A stretch of DNA of 33,247 nt from an uncultured Bacteroidota bacterium (lineage in GTDB: Bacteria > Bacteroidota > Bacteroidia > B-17B0 > Aurantibacillaceae), in contig CALMMX010000152.1 of assembly GCA_937868545.1 (NCBI GenBank), positions 1 to 33,247 on the forward strand, written 5' to 3'. The translations under genes were made by a program, and so were the position numbers. Shown here piece by piece: positions 8,812-17,218 of this stretch; the stretch's first letter is position 1, and each line of letters opens with the position of its first letter. The notes under the pieces are model-generated. The model had not been told where the DNA came from and did no database searches. It saw only the letters and a list, made by a program, of their open reading frames with translations.

Positions 8812-9747
8812 ATGAAAAATTCAACAACCACTTTGCTAAAACTTTCGGGTATTGTTTTATGCGCTACTTGTATATTAATTTCTTGCGGACCCTCAAGAGA
8901 AGAATACAATAAAATGGAATCAATGGCTACTTCCTTTGCTGATTCAGTATCTACGCAAATTAATGCAATCCCAATTAAATCTACTATTAACGATAGCCTA
9001 AGAAGTTTTGTAAGAAAGGCTGATTTGTTTTTTAAAGTAAAAGATGTGAAGCAATCTACCTTTGATGTAGAAAGAATTGTAAATGATCATAAAGGCTATA
9101 TCACCACCTCTGATTTAGAAAGCCAAACTAACTCAAAAACCTCAACACGTATTAGTAAAGACAGTATGCAAGACATTATTAATTACACTGTAAAGAGCAA
9201 TGTATTAATTAGAGTTCCAAATACTGAATTAGATGCTACATTAACTCAAATAGCAGGCTTAGTTGATTACTTGGAGTATAGGAAAATTCATTTAGATGAT
9301 GTAACTAAACAATTTCAAACAGCAAAGCTTTCGGAAAAACGTTTTGATAAGCACAAACAAAGATTAGAAAAAGCAATTGATACAAAAGGGCAAAAATTAA
9401 ATCAACTTGTGGATGCTGAAAATGATTTAGTTTTAAAACAAGAAATTGCCGATAACACAAAAATAAATACCATGGAACTTATACATGATGTTACATACAG
9501 CACTGTATCAATTACCATGTATCAAAAAGAAACAGTTAAAACGGAAACCTATGCTTTTGCCGCTCCAATTGAACCATACAAACCAAATTTTGGCTCGAAA
9601 TTTATTACTGCAATAACTGATGGCGCAAGTATATTTGGAGAAATTTTATTGTTCTTTATAAGACTTTGGCCAATAGTACTTTTAATAATAGGTGTTATAT
9701 TCTTAATTAAATTAATTATTAAAAAGAAATGGCAGTTTATTAATTAG
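8812..9747 (+). CDS. DUF4349-type lipoprotein
   Basis: A 311-residue lipoprotein. The ATG at 8812 starts a signal peptide with lipobox LISC at residues 22-25; an in-frame upstream start at 8782 would add ten residues that do not fit a signal peptide. After the Cys comes a DUF4349-like layout: an N-terminal beta-alpha region (RKADLFFKVKDVKQSTFDVE, HKGYI, VLIRVPNTELDATL), a coiled coil at roughly 165-215, a second strand region (HDVTYSTVSITM) and a C-terminal transmembrane helix (about 275-303) followed by basic residues. Family function is poorly defined; membrane-associated stress or envelope roles have been proposed. It follows the barrel protein gene and ends at a terminator. Confidence 0.85.
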   Translation: MKNSTTTLLKLSGIVLCATCILISCGPSREEYNKMESMATSFADSVSTQINAIPIKSTINDSLRSFVRKADLFFKVKDVKQSTFDVERIVNDHKGYITTSDLESQTNSKTSTRISKDSMQDIINYTVKSNVLIRVPNTELDATLTQIAGLVDYLEYRKIHLDDVTKQFQTAKLSEKRFDKHKQRLEKAIDTKGQKLNQLVDAENDLVLKQEIADNTKINTMELIHDVTYSTVSITMYQKETVKTETYAFAAPIEPYKPNFGSKFITAITDGASIFGEILLFFIRLWPIVLLIIGVIFLIKLIIKKKWQFIN

Positions 9748-9761
9748 TTTATTTAAACTGC

Positions 9762-9806
9762 AAATAAGAGCATAAGGAAAATAGAATCGCCTTATGCTCT
9801 TTATTT
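9762..9806 (+). terminator. Terminator after the DUF4349 lipoprotein gene
   Basis: GAGCATAAGG at 9768-9777 pairs with CCTTATGCTC at 9790-9799, extended outward by an A-rich/T-rich pairing, with a 12-base loop. It begins about 15 bases after the stop at 9747 and is followed by a T-rich run. Confidence 0.85.
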
Positions 9807-9876
9807 ATTAAAATTTATTTTAAAAGTGAGATTCATTTAAAAAACTATACAGCTTATACATTACATTCTGTTTTCC

Positions 9877-9907
9877 TTTCAATACAATCATCATTTAACT
9901 ATATTTG
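9877..9907 (+). promoter_or_regulatory. Bacteroidota-type promoter for the PKD surface-protein gene
   Basis: TATATTTG at 9900-9907 matches the Bacteroidota -7 consensus TAnnTTTG exactly, and TTTC at 9877-9880 lies 19 bases upstream, close to the -33 TTTG. The ATG at 9925 follows 17 bases after the -7 box. Assigned by motif only. Confidence 0.6.
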
Positions 9908-9924
9908 ATTATAAAAGTTAAACT

Positions 9925-12021
9925 ATGATTAAAAATTACTTTGCATTTCAAGTTTTATTATTTCTTTCTTTTTTAGCTATTTCTAAATCTATTGTAGCTC
10001 AAAAAGAATCAAATATCTGGTATTTTGGAGAAAACGCTGGCCTTGATTTTAATGGTGGCCCACCTGTTGCTTTAACAGATGGAGTATTGAATTCACATGA
10101 AGGCTGTGCTAGCATTTCAAATAGTTTAGGGAGTATTTTATTTTATACTGATGGAGAAAACGTTTATAATAAAACACATAGTTTAATGCCAAATGGAACA
10201 GGTCTAATTGGAAGTGGTTATGCAACTCAATCCGCAGCAATTGTTCCAAAACCAGGAAGCTCATCTATATATTATATTTTTACTGTTTATGAAGGCTATT
10301 GGTCTAATGGTTTGTGCTATAATGAGGTTAATATGACATTAGATGGTGGGAAGGGTGATATTACAGCTATAAAAAATGTAGAACTAGTTATTCCTGTTAC
10401 AGAAAAAATAACAGTTGCTAGACATCAAAACGGAATAGATTATTGGGTAATTACAACTAGCAATAATAGTAGTAAATTTTATAGTTTTTTGGTGACGAGT
10501 GCAGGAGTTAGTTTAACACCAGTTACCAGCACAGCTGGTTTAGTAGCACCAATGCCTGATGGAATGGGGTGTATGAAATCTTCGCCAGATGGAAAATTCA
10601 TTGCACAAGTTCAATCTATGGGGCCAGCAAATTTTGAATTATTAAAGTTTGATAATTCTACTGGAATAGTAACAGATTTTATTGCTGAGTATTCGCTTCC
10701 AACTTTTGAAAGTTTTTATGGTGTTGAGTTTTCGCCGGATAGTAAAAAATTTTATGTGTCCGAAATTAGTTTTTATCATGATGGACTTTTTCAATACGAT
10801 TTAACATCAGGAATTGGTAGCACTATATTAAGTTCTAATGTTTCAGTAAGAAGCGTAGTTACCTCAACATCAACAACTGGTTCGGATGCTTATGCTGTTG
10901 GTGCCTTGCAACTTGCACCAGATGATAAAATATATATTGCAAAATGGTCTGGTACGTTTGGTGGGTATAAATATTTGAGTTGTATTCCTAATCCAAACGC
11001 ATTAGCCCCTTTGTGTGGATACATTGATAGTGCAGTTTATTTAGGAGGTAGAAAATGTAAATTAGGACTACCAAATATGATTCCTAAAATTCCGACAAAC
11101 AATCCAACTATTACTTATTCCAATTTATGTGCTAACTCCAGCACATCCTTTAGTCTTTCAAATGTAGGATTAACATCTGTAGTTTGGAATTTTGGAGATC
11201 CAAGCTCAGGTACAAGCAATACTTCAACAACCTTCACAACTAGTCACACATACAACACTGCAGGAGTTTATACTGTAAATGCCGTTGTTAGTTCTGCTAC
11301 AGGAACTAATATAGCTACATCTATAATTACTATAAACAATACACCAATTGTTAATTTAGGAGATGATTCTTTTTTATGTCCATTAAGTAATACAACTTTA
11401 AGTATAAGCAGTACCTACACAAATTATGTTTGGCAAAATGGTATTACTAATAATCACAATCAAATTGTATCATTGCCAGGTAAATATTGGGTTACTGTAA
11501 CAAACGAATGTGGAACTGTTTCTGATACTGTAATAATTAAATCTTTAAATAAACCCACTTCAAATATAAATGACACTACACTATGTTTACCAGAAGGTAG
11601 TTTTGTTTTCAATATAATAAATAACGCTCAAGCGCCACAAACGTTTTTATGGCATAACAATGTAACATCAAGTTCTAATACTATTGCTGAAGCAGGACTT
11701 TATTGGGTAACAATAACAAACCAATGTGGTTCTGTAACTGACACATTTATTGTAAGTGGTAAAGATTGTGAACTAATAATACCAAATGTAATTACAGCTA
11801 ATAATGATAACATAAACGACGTATTTAAAATACGTGGATTCGAATTAGGACAAGGATCGTTAAACATTTTTGATAGATGGGGAAAATCTGTTTACCAAAC
11901 AGAAAAATATTATAACGATTGGAGGCCAACTAATTTAGATGACGGAGTTTATTTTTATATAATTAATTATACTCTAACAAATAAATCCTATAAGGGATTT
12001 GTAACATTATTTAATAAGTAA
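9925..12021 (+). CDS. Secreted PKD protein with T9SS type B (gliding-associated) sorting domain
   Basis: A 698-residue secreted protein. The signal peptide is residues 1-25 (cleavage near VAQ). Residues about 28-380 form a propeller-like domain familiar from Bacteroidota surface proteins, with WYFGENAGLDF, HEGCASIS, LFYTDG, SPDGKFIAQVQ and FSPDSKKFYVSE. A PKD domain (WNFGDPSSGTS, HTYNTAGVYTVNAVV) follows, then two short repeats with YWVTVTNECG and YWVTITNQCG. The last ~80 residues (IPNVITANNDNINDVFKI, LNIFDRWGKSVYQ, LDDGVYFYII, KGFVTLF) are a CHU_C/type B sorting domain, which targets the protein through the type IX system. It has its own promoter and is convergent with the carotenoid crtIB operon. 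Cargo function unknown; probably an adhesin or structural surface protein. Confidence 0.9.
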   Translation: MIKNYFAFQVLLFLSFLAISKSIVAQKESNIWYFGENAGLDFNGGPPVALTDGVLNSHEGCASISNSLGSILFYTDGENVYNKTHSLMPNGTGLIGSGYATQSAAIVPKPGSSSIYYIFTVYEGYWSNGLCYNEVNMTLDGGKGDITAIKNVELVIPVTEKITVARHQNGIDYWVITTSNNSSKFYSFLVTSAGVSLTPVTSTAGLVAPMPDGMGCMKSSPDGKFIAQVQSMGPANFELLKFDNSTGIVTDFIAEYSLPTFESFYGVEFSPDSKKFYVSEISFYHDGLFQYDLTSGIGSTILSSNVSVRSVVTSTSTTGSDAYAVGALQLAPDDKIYIAKWSGTFGGYKYLSCIPNPNALAPLCGYIDSAVYLGGRKCKLGLPNMIPKIPTNNPTITYSNLCANSSTSFSLSNVGLTSVVWNFGDPSSGTSNTSTTFTTSHTYNTAGVYTVNAVVSSATGTNIATSIITINNTPIVNLGDDSFLCPLSNTTLSISSTYTNYVWQNGITNNHNQIVSLPGKYWVTVTNECGTVSDTVIIKSLNKPTSNINDTTLCLPEGSFVFNIINNAQAPQTFLWHNNVTSSSNTIAEAGLYWVTITNQCGSVTDTFIVSGKDCELIIPNVITANNDNINDVFKIRGFELGQGSLNIFDRWGKSVYQTEKYYNDWRPTNLDDGVYFYIINYTLTNKSYKGFVTLFNK

Positions 12022-12056
12022 TAAAGGCTAATAAATAACTAAAATAAATTATTGCT

Positions 12057-12147
12057 AAACTCAAATTTTCATCCAATTCCATTATTGGATTAAAATAAAT
12101 GTAGCCAAATTCATTAAATCTGTATTTGTTTGATTTGGAGAAAACCT
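12057..12147 (-). pseudogene. Relic of the 3' part of a response-regulator gene
   Basis: Two segments match the intact response-regulator gene at 18367-19056, in the same orientation. Positions 12057-12091 align ungapped with 18370-18404, the last codons of the gene, at 29 of 35 bases. Positions 12105-12144 are identical over 40 bases to 18636-18675, the interdomain linker, and 42 of 43 match to 12147. About 220 bases that separate these segments in the intact gene are missing here. In the relic the Tyr codon of GIGYKFEF reads TGA, the terminal stop is lost and the frame breaks after NQTNTDLMNL, so it is not functional. It sits between the convergent ends of the PKD gene and crtB, at the left edge of the carotenoid island. 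Confidence 0.85.
12105..12144. repeat. 40-bp direct repeat, left copy (flanks carotenoid island)
   Basis: Identical base for base to 18636-18675 in the same orientation. The pair brackets the complete carotenoid cluster at a distance of about 6.5 kb. The right copy is coding (the response-regulator linker FSPNQTNTDLMNLG); the left copy is non-coding. Confidence 0.95.
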
Positions 12148-12225
12148 ATTTGGAAAAAACGCACTGTTTTCTACTAGTCTAAAACAATTTTTATATTAGT
12201 TTCTTGACTTTTTTAATTAATAAAT

Positions 12226-13062
12226 TTATATAAGATTAAAACTGTTTCTTAAATAGCTGCTAGCCAAAAGGGTAATTTTATGAGTGTTATGAATACGAAT
12301 GCGTTTTTCTAATACATGTTCTACTTCTAATTTTTTTATTTTATTAAATAGGGAACGATAATAAATATATGCAATATACACACCTAATCTTGCCTTTTTT
12401 GGTAGCATTTTTAAGCCTTTTAGTCCATCATTAAAATCTGCTTCAATATCTTTTTCAATGGCAAGTTTAGTTTCCTTGTTCATTGTTTGCACATTTAAAT
12501 TAGGAAAATAAACTCTTCCCATGCCAATATAATCATCACTTAAATCTCGCAAAAAATTTATTTTTTGAAATGCTGAACCAAGCGACATCGCAAAAGGCTT
12601 TAATTTATCATATAATTCATTATTTCCTTCAACAAAAACTCTTAAACACATTAAACCCACAACTTCTGCACTACCTAAAATATAATCTTTGTAATTTTCT
12701 TCTGTATAATTTTTTTTCTCTAAATCCATAGCCATACTATTCAAAAATGTATCTATTAGATTTTTCTCAATTTTATACTTATTTACTGTTTTTTGAAAAC
12801 TATTTAAAATAAGGTTCAAACTTATACCTCTTTCAATACTTAGATAGGTTTCTCTTTTAAACTCTTCTAATAATACGGATTTATCAAAATCATGAAAACT
12901 GTCTACAATTTCGTCTGCTAACCTAACAAAACCATAAATACCATAAATTGATTCGTGAAAATCTTTATCCAAAAATTTAATACCTAAACTAAAAGAAGTA
13001 CTGTAATGGCGTGTTACCATTTTACTTGCTTTTTTGCTAACGTTATCAAATATTGCTTTCAT
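12226..13062 (-). CDS. crtB: Phytoene synthase CrtB
   Basis: Squalene/phytoene synthase family; condenses two geranylgeranyl diphosphates to phytoene, the first committed step of C40 carotenoids. It has 278 residues, typical length. The substrate-Mg motifs are visible: RLADEIVDS (D50, E51, D54, a variant of DxxxD) and NFLRDLSDDY (N169, R172, D173, D176, D177), with RVYFPN after the second. The ATG at 13062 gives MKAIFDNVSKK and lies 24 bases downstream of the crtI stop, so crtI and crtB form a minus-strand operon. Immediately beyond its stop lies AT-rich DNA and then the response-regulator relic. No convincing terminator is seen. Confidence 0.95.
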   Translation of the reverse strand: MKAIFDNVSKKASKMVTRHYSTSFSLGIKFLDKDFHESIYGIYGFVRLADEIVDSFHDFDKSVLLEEFKRETYLSIERGISLNLILNSFQKTVNKYKIEKNLIDTFLNSMAMDLEKKNYTEENYKDYILGSAEVVGLMCLRVFVEGNNELYDKLKPFAMSLGSAFQKINFLRDLSDDYIGMGRVYFPNLNVQTMNKETKLAIEKDIEADFNDGLKGLKMLPKKARLGVYIAYIYYRSLFNKIKKLEVEHVLEKRIRIHNTHKITLLASSYLRNSFNLI

Positions 13063-13086
13063 ATAAATTTTTCTAATTTTTATAAA

Positions 13087-14562
13087 TTAGTTTTTAAAAT
13101 AGTTTATAACTTGCTCTGCAGCCAATTTACCTGATATGATTGACGGAGGAACTCCTGGCCCAGGAACAGTTAATTGTCCTGTATAAAATAAATTTTTTAC
13201 TTTTTTACTTTTTATACTAGGTTTTAAATGAGCAGTTTGTAAAAGTGTGTTGGCTAAACCGTATGCATTACCTTTAAAGGCATTGTAATCATCAACAAAA
13301 TTAGTAGGTGCATATGATTTGAAATGGACCAAGTTTTGTTTTAAATCAAAGCCTGTTTTAATTTTAATTCTATCATTTACTAGATTAAAATAACTGGTTC
13401 TAATTTGCTCAGTATCTGTTAGCCCAGGTGCAACAGGAATTAATATAAATAAATTTTCATAACCATCAGGTGCAACAGTTGCATCTGTTTTACTTGGACA
13501 GCAAACATAAAACAATGGTTCATTTGGCCATGTAGGAGTTGTGTAAATTTCTTTAGAGTGCTTTGCAAAATCAGCATCAAAAAACAAATTATGATGAAGT
13601 AGGTTATTTACCTTTCCTTCGACACCAATATAATATATTAAACAACTTGGCGCCATTTTACGCGAATTCCAGTAGGATTCATCATACTTTCTAAATTTAG
13701 AATCCAGTAGTTTTTGCTCTGTATAATGATAATCTGCCGAAGAAATTAATGCGTCAAAATCATTACAAGTTTTGTTTGCAGTAAGCGTTTTAGCTAATTT
13801 GCCTTCAACATTTATTTTTTGAACATCTATACTTGTTTCGAATTTTACACCTAATTCAATTGCTAATTGATACATAGCATCTGCAATTTTTTGCATTCCT
13901 CCCATAGGATACCAGGTTCCAAGGGCTAAGTCGGCATAATTCATTAAACTATATAACGCAGGTGTTTGTTCAGGTAATGCGCCTAAAAACAAAACAGGAA
14001 ATTCTAGTAGTTGACGTAACTTTTCATTTTTAAATAGTTTATGAATATGGCTACTCATACTTTTAAAAACATCTAACTTAAAAACACCGCTTATAAGTTT
14101 TATGTCAAGTAATTCAGATAAATTTATTCCCGGTTTATAAACTAAATCATTTATTCCAACTTTGTATTTATACTCAGCCTCCTTTAAAAATATTTTTAAA
14201 TTTATACTGCTACCTTCTTCATAACGTTCAAATAATTGATAAAGTTCTTCTAATGAAGATGGAACGTCAAAATAATCATCTGTAAAGTAAACTCTATAAC
14301 TTGGGGAAAGGCGAACTAAATCATAATAATCTGATACTTTTTTGCCAAAATCAGCAAAAAATCTCTCAAAAACATCCGGCATCCAATACCAACTTGGTCC
14401 CATATCAAATGTAAAACCGTCCTCAGTATAACTTCTACATCTACCACCTATCATATCATGTTTTTCACAAACAGTAACATTATAGCCCTGTTTAGCTAAA
14501 TAGCAAGCAGATGATAGCCCACTAAATCCGGCACCAATTATTGTAATATTTTTGTTTGACAT
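13087..14562 (-). CDS. crtI: Phytoene desaturase CrtI
   Basis: FAD-dependent CrtI-type desaturase that converts phytoene to lycopene. It has 491 residues. The N-terminal Rossmann motif is IIGAGFSGLSSACYLAKQGY, followed by GGRCRSY and the CrtI hallmark FDMGPSWYWMPDVFERFF. The C-terminal FAD-binding end is FYTGQLTVPGPGVPPSIISGK. These match Bacteroidota CrtI more closely than the neighbouring paralogue does, so this copy is the best candidate for the full desaturase. It is the first gene of the crtI-crtB operon and diverges from the crtD gene, with only 35 bases between the start codons. Confidence 0.95.
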   Translation of the reverse strand: MSNKNITIIGAGFSGLSSACYLAKQGYNVTVCEKHDMIGGRCRSYTEDGFTFDMGPSWYWMPDVFERFFADFGKKVSDYYDLVRLSPSYRVYFTDDYFDVPSSLEELYQLFERYEEGSSINLKIFLKEAEYKYKVGINDLVYKPGINLSELLDIKLISGVFKLDVFKSMSSHIHKLFKNEKLRQLLEFPVLFLGALPEQTPALYSLMNYADLALGTWYPMGGMQKIADAMYQLAIELGVKFETSIDVQKINVEGKLAKTLTANKTCNDFDALISSADYHYTEQKLLDSKFRKYDESYWNSRKMAPSCLIYYIGVEGKVNNLLHHNLFFDADFAKHSKEIYTTPTWPNEPLFYVCCPSKTDATVAPDGYENLFILIPVAPGLTDTEQIRTSYFNLVNDRIKIKTGFDLKQNLVHFKSYAPTNFVDDYNAFKGNAYGLANTLLQTAHLKPSIKSKKVKNLFYTGQLTVPGPGVPPSIISGKLAAEQVINYFKN

Positions 14563-14600
14563 AATTTCTTAACTTATTAAACAAAAATCACTTAATATTG
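14563..14600. promoter_or_regulatory. Compact divergent start region for the two carotenoid operons
   Basis: Only 35 bases separate the crtI ATG (14562) and the proposed crtD TTG (14598). On the plus strand, TTTG occurs at 14551-14554 and 14555-14558, inside the crtI start region, and TAATATTG (14593-14600) resembles TAnnTTTG with one mismatch. On the minus strand GATTTTTG ends the run complementary to 14582-14589, also one mismatch from consensus. Both promoters must overlap each other or the coding ends, so one bound regulator could act on both operons. Motif-level evidence only. Confidence 0.4.
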
Positions 14601-16091
14601 TTTAACATATTAAACTTTATTATTAATACAATAAATATAATTGGTTCTGGGGTGGGCGGTTTGGCCACAGCTATAAGACTGGCGTCAAATGGCTTTGACC
14701 TAAATGTTTTCGAAAAAAACAGCTACCCAGGGGGTAAATTAACAGAATTTTATAAAGATGGCTACAGATTTGACAAAGGGCCTTCATTATTTACACTTCC
14801 TGAACTAATTGACGAATTAACCAAACTCTGCAATTATAAAATACCTTTTAATTATACTAAATTAAAAACCATTACTAATTATTTTTATGAAGACGGCACA
14901 ACCTTGAGTGGTTTTGCAGATCAAAAATTATTTGCAAAAGAATTAAGTGAAAAACTTGGTGAAAGTGAAGAGCGAGTATTTGAGTACTTAAAAAAAAGCA
15001 AATTTTACTATGATACTACAGCTGATTTGTTTTTAAATCAGTCTTTACACCAAATTAAAAATTTTATAAATATTAAAACTTTAAAGGGAATTGTTTGTGC
15101 ACCATTTTTAGGTTTAAATAAAACTATGAATTTGCAAAACGAGTCGCAGTTCAAAAATAAAAAAACAGTTCAACTTTTTAATAGATATGCTACCTATAAC
15201 GGTTCCGATCCTTATAAAGCTCCTGCTTTAATGAATATTGTTAACCATTTAGAATTTGGTCTTGGAGCTTATTTACCCGAAAAAGGTATGCATCAAATTA
15301 CAGAATATTTAATGGAGTTGGCCAAGCATGTTGGTGTTAAATTTTACTTCTCTCATTTAGTTACTGAAATAGTTATTAATAAAAACCAAGTAAATGGTTT
15401 AACAGCAAATGGCATTTTTTATAAAAGTAATTCTGTGGTAAGTGATGTGGATATGAATTTTTTATATCATAAATTACTTCCAAATGCCATTAAACCAAAA
15501 AAACTTCTTGAACAAGAAAAATCAAGTAGTGCTTATGTTCTTTACTGGGGAATCAAAAAAGAATTTAAAGAATTAGGATTACACAATATACTTTTTTCAG
15601 ATAACTATAAAGAAGAATTTAATTTTTTATTTGAAAACACAAAGCCTTATCACGATCCTACAATCTATATAAATATTACATCAAAATATTGTAAAAATGA
15701 TGCGCCTGATGGTTGTGAAAATTGGTTTGTAATGGTTAATGTACCGCACAATAAAAATAATAAGTCAATTGAATATGCAGCTGAATTAAGAACACATGTT
15801 ATAAATAAAATTAACCGTATTCTTAATACGCAAATAGAAAAATATATAGTAGTAGAAGAAAAGTTAGACCCTTTTGATATTGAGACTGAAACATCGTCTT
15901 TTGGAGGGTCGTTATATGGCAATGCAAGTAATAATAAGTTCTCTGCCTTTTTACGACATTCAAACTATAGTACAAAAATTAAAGGACTTTATTTAGTTGG
16001 TGGTAGCGTTCACCCTGGAGGTGGTATACCTTTATGCTTATTAAGTGGTAAAATTACCAGCAAAATTATTATTGAAAGAAACACCAAATGA
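14598..16091 (+). CDS. crtD: CrtD-like carotenoid 3,4-desaturase (CrtI family)
   Basis: Second FAD-dependent desaturase, 497 residues, with IIGSGVGGLATAIRLASNGF, GGKLTEFYKDGYRFDKGPSLFTLPEL and the C-terminal GLYLVGGSVHPGGGIPLCLLSGK. The SLFTLPEL and HPGGGIP variants set it apart from CrtI and fit the CrtD/1-hydroxycarotenoid 3,4-desaturase group. Adjacency to cruF, which makes its substrate, supports this. The reading frame has no ATG near the Rossmann strand; a TTG at 14598 gives eleven residues before INIIGSG and is the likely start. The stop overlaps the cruF start by four bases (ATGA), indicating translational coupling. It might instead be another CrtI-type desaturase or an isomerase. Confidence 0.8.
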   Translation: MFNILNFIINTINIIGSGVGGLATAIRLASNGFDLNVFEKNSYPGGKLTEFYKDGYRFDKGPSLFTLPELIDELTKLCNYKIPFNYTKLKTITNYFYEDGTTLSGFADQKLFAKELSEKLGESEERVFEYLKKSKFYYDTTADLFLNQSLHQIKNFINIKTLKGIVCAPFLGLNKTMNLQNESQFKNKKTVQLFNRYATYNGSDPYKAPALMNIVNHLEFGLGAYLPEKGMHQITEYLMELAKHVGVKFYFSHLVTEIVINKNQVNGLTANGIFYKSNSVVSDVDMNFLYHKLLPNAIKPKKLLEQEKSSSAYVLYWGIKKEFKELGLHNILFSDNYKEEFNFLFENTKPYHDPTIYINITSKYCKNDAPDGCENWFVMVNVPHNKNNKSIEYAAELRTHVINKINRILNTQIEKYIVVEEKLDPFDIETETSSFGGSLYGNASNNKFSAFLRHSNYSTKIKGLYLVGGSVHPGGGIPLCLLSGKITSKIIIERNTK

Positions 16092-16714
16092 TTAAATGGC
16101 GAAAATATGGGTTGTATTTTTTAATCTTGGTTTATATATCAGGGGCAATAGGAGTTGTTTATAATCCTGAATTCTTTTTGCCATTTACACCATTTACATT
16201 GCTGTATACCTGTATTGTATTTTTGTGTTATCAGCCAGTAAAAAATTTAAAATTTACTTTGGCATTTATTGGAATTGCTATTATTGGTTTTGTGAGTGAG
16301 GTTATTGGAGTTAAAACCGGATTAATATTTGGCCATTACTATTATGGTAATACTTTAGGAACAAAACTACTAGCTGTGCCATTAACCATTTCCATTAATT
16401 GGGCATTGTTTATTTCAATGGGAATTTTAATTAGCTCTTATTTTTTAAAAAACAAATGGGTAATTGCTATAGTAAGCTCATTAATTGTAACCAGTATAGA
16501 TGTTTTAATTGAACAATTAGCTAGTAACATAGATTTTTGGCATTTTAAAAATGAACTTGCTGGCATACATAACTACATTGGTTGGATGGTTATTACATTT
16601 ATAACAACATTGTTTTTTCAAGAGCCAATAAAGAAAGGCAGTATACCCATTAGTTTTATCATTTTATGTTTACAATTATTTTTCTTTGGATTAATCTTTA
16701 TTATAAACTTTTAA
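16088..16714 (+). CDS. cruF: Carotenoid 1',2'-hydratase CruF (DUF422 membrane protein)
   Basis: A 208-residue integral membrane protein with about six to seven hydrophobic segments, matching the CruF/Caroten_synth (DUF422) family. Characteristic features are GFVSEVIGVKTGLIFGHYYYG, VPLTISINWALF, DVLIEQLASNIDFW and HNYIGW. CruF adds water across the 1',2' double bond of the psi end of gamma-carotene or lycopene to give the 1'-hydroxy product used by CrtD. The ATG overlaps the crtD stop by four bases, and crtZ begins 22 bases after its stop, so it lies inside a tight four-gene operon. Confidence 0.88.
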   Translation: MIKWRKYGLYFLILVYISGAIGVVYNPEFFLPFTPFTLLYTCIVFLCYQPVKNLKFTLAFIGIAIIGFVSEVIGVKTGLIFGHYYYGNTLGTKLLAVPLTISINWALFISMGILISSYFLKNKWVIAIVSSLIVTSIDVLIEQLASNIDFWHFKNELAGIHNYIGWMVITFITTLFFQEPIKKGSIPISFIILCLQLFFFGLIFIINF

Positions 16715-16736
16715 AACATAAATTTGTTTAACAAGT

Positions 16737-17204
16737 ATGGAGTTATTTATAAATATTAGTATTGTTATTGTATCGTTTTTTGCAACCGAAGTTTCTGCAT
16801 GGGCAAATCATAAATATATTATGCATGGATTTTTATGGCACATACATTCTGATCATCATAAACGAGACCATAATAACTGGTTTGAACGTAACGACCTGTT
16901 TTTTTTAATATACGCAATACCAAGTTGGTTATGCATAATGTTTGGTATGATAAATAACTATGCGTGGTACACATGGGCAGGATTTGGGATTGCTTTATAT
17001 GGCTTAGCTTATTTTTTTGTGCATGATATAATTATACATCAGCGTTTTAAAATTTTAACAAAATCAACTAACTTTTATGTATTAGCATTACGTCGTGCGC
17101 ATAAAATGCATCATAAACACATAGGAAAAAATGATGGAGAAAGCTTTGGAATGTTATTTATAAATCCCAAATATTTTGCTGAAGCACGTAAACTAAAAGT
17201 ATAA
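16737..17204 (+). CDS. crtZ: Beta-carotene 3-hydroxylase CrtZ
   Basis: Fatty-acid-hydroxylase-superfamily non-heme di-iron enzyme that adds a 3-hydroxyl to a beta ring. It has 155 residues, normal for CrtZ. The histidine clusters that bind iron are visible in order: HKYIMH, HSDHHKRDH, HDIIIHQRF and HKMHHKH, between hydrophobic segments. The N-terminal helix contains FATEVSAWANH. It lies 22 bases after cruF and 14 bases before crtY. With only one ring expected on the predicted product, it would hydroxylate that single ring. Confidence 0.94.
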   Translation: MELFINISIVIVSFFATEVSAWANHKYIMHGFLWHIHSDHHKRDHNNWFERNDLFFLIYAIPSWLCIMFGMINNYAWYTWAGFGIALYGLAYFFVHDIIIHQRFKILTKSTNFYVLALRRAHKMHHKHIGKNDGESFGMLFINPKYFAEARKLKV

Positions 17205-17218
17205 AATGCATCAACAAA

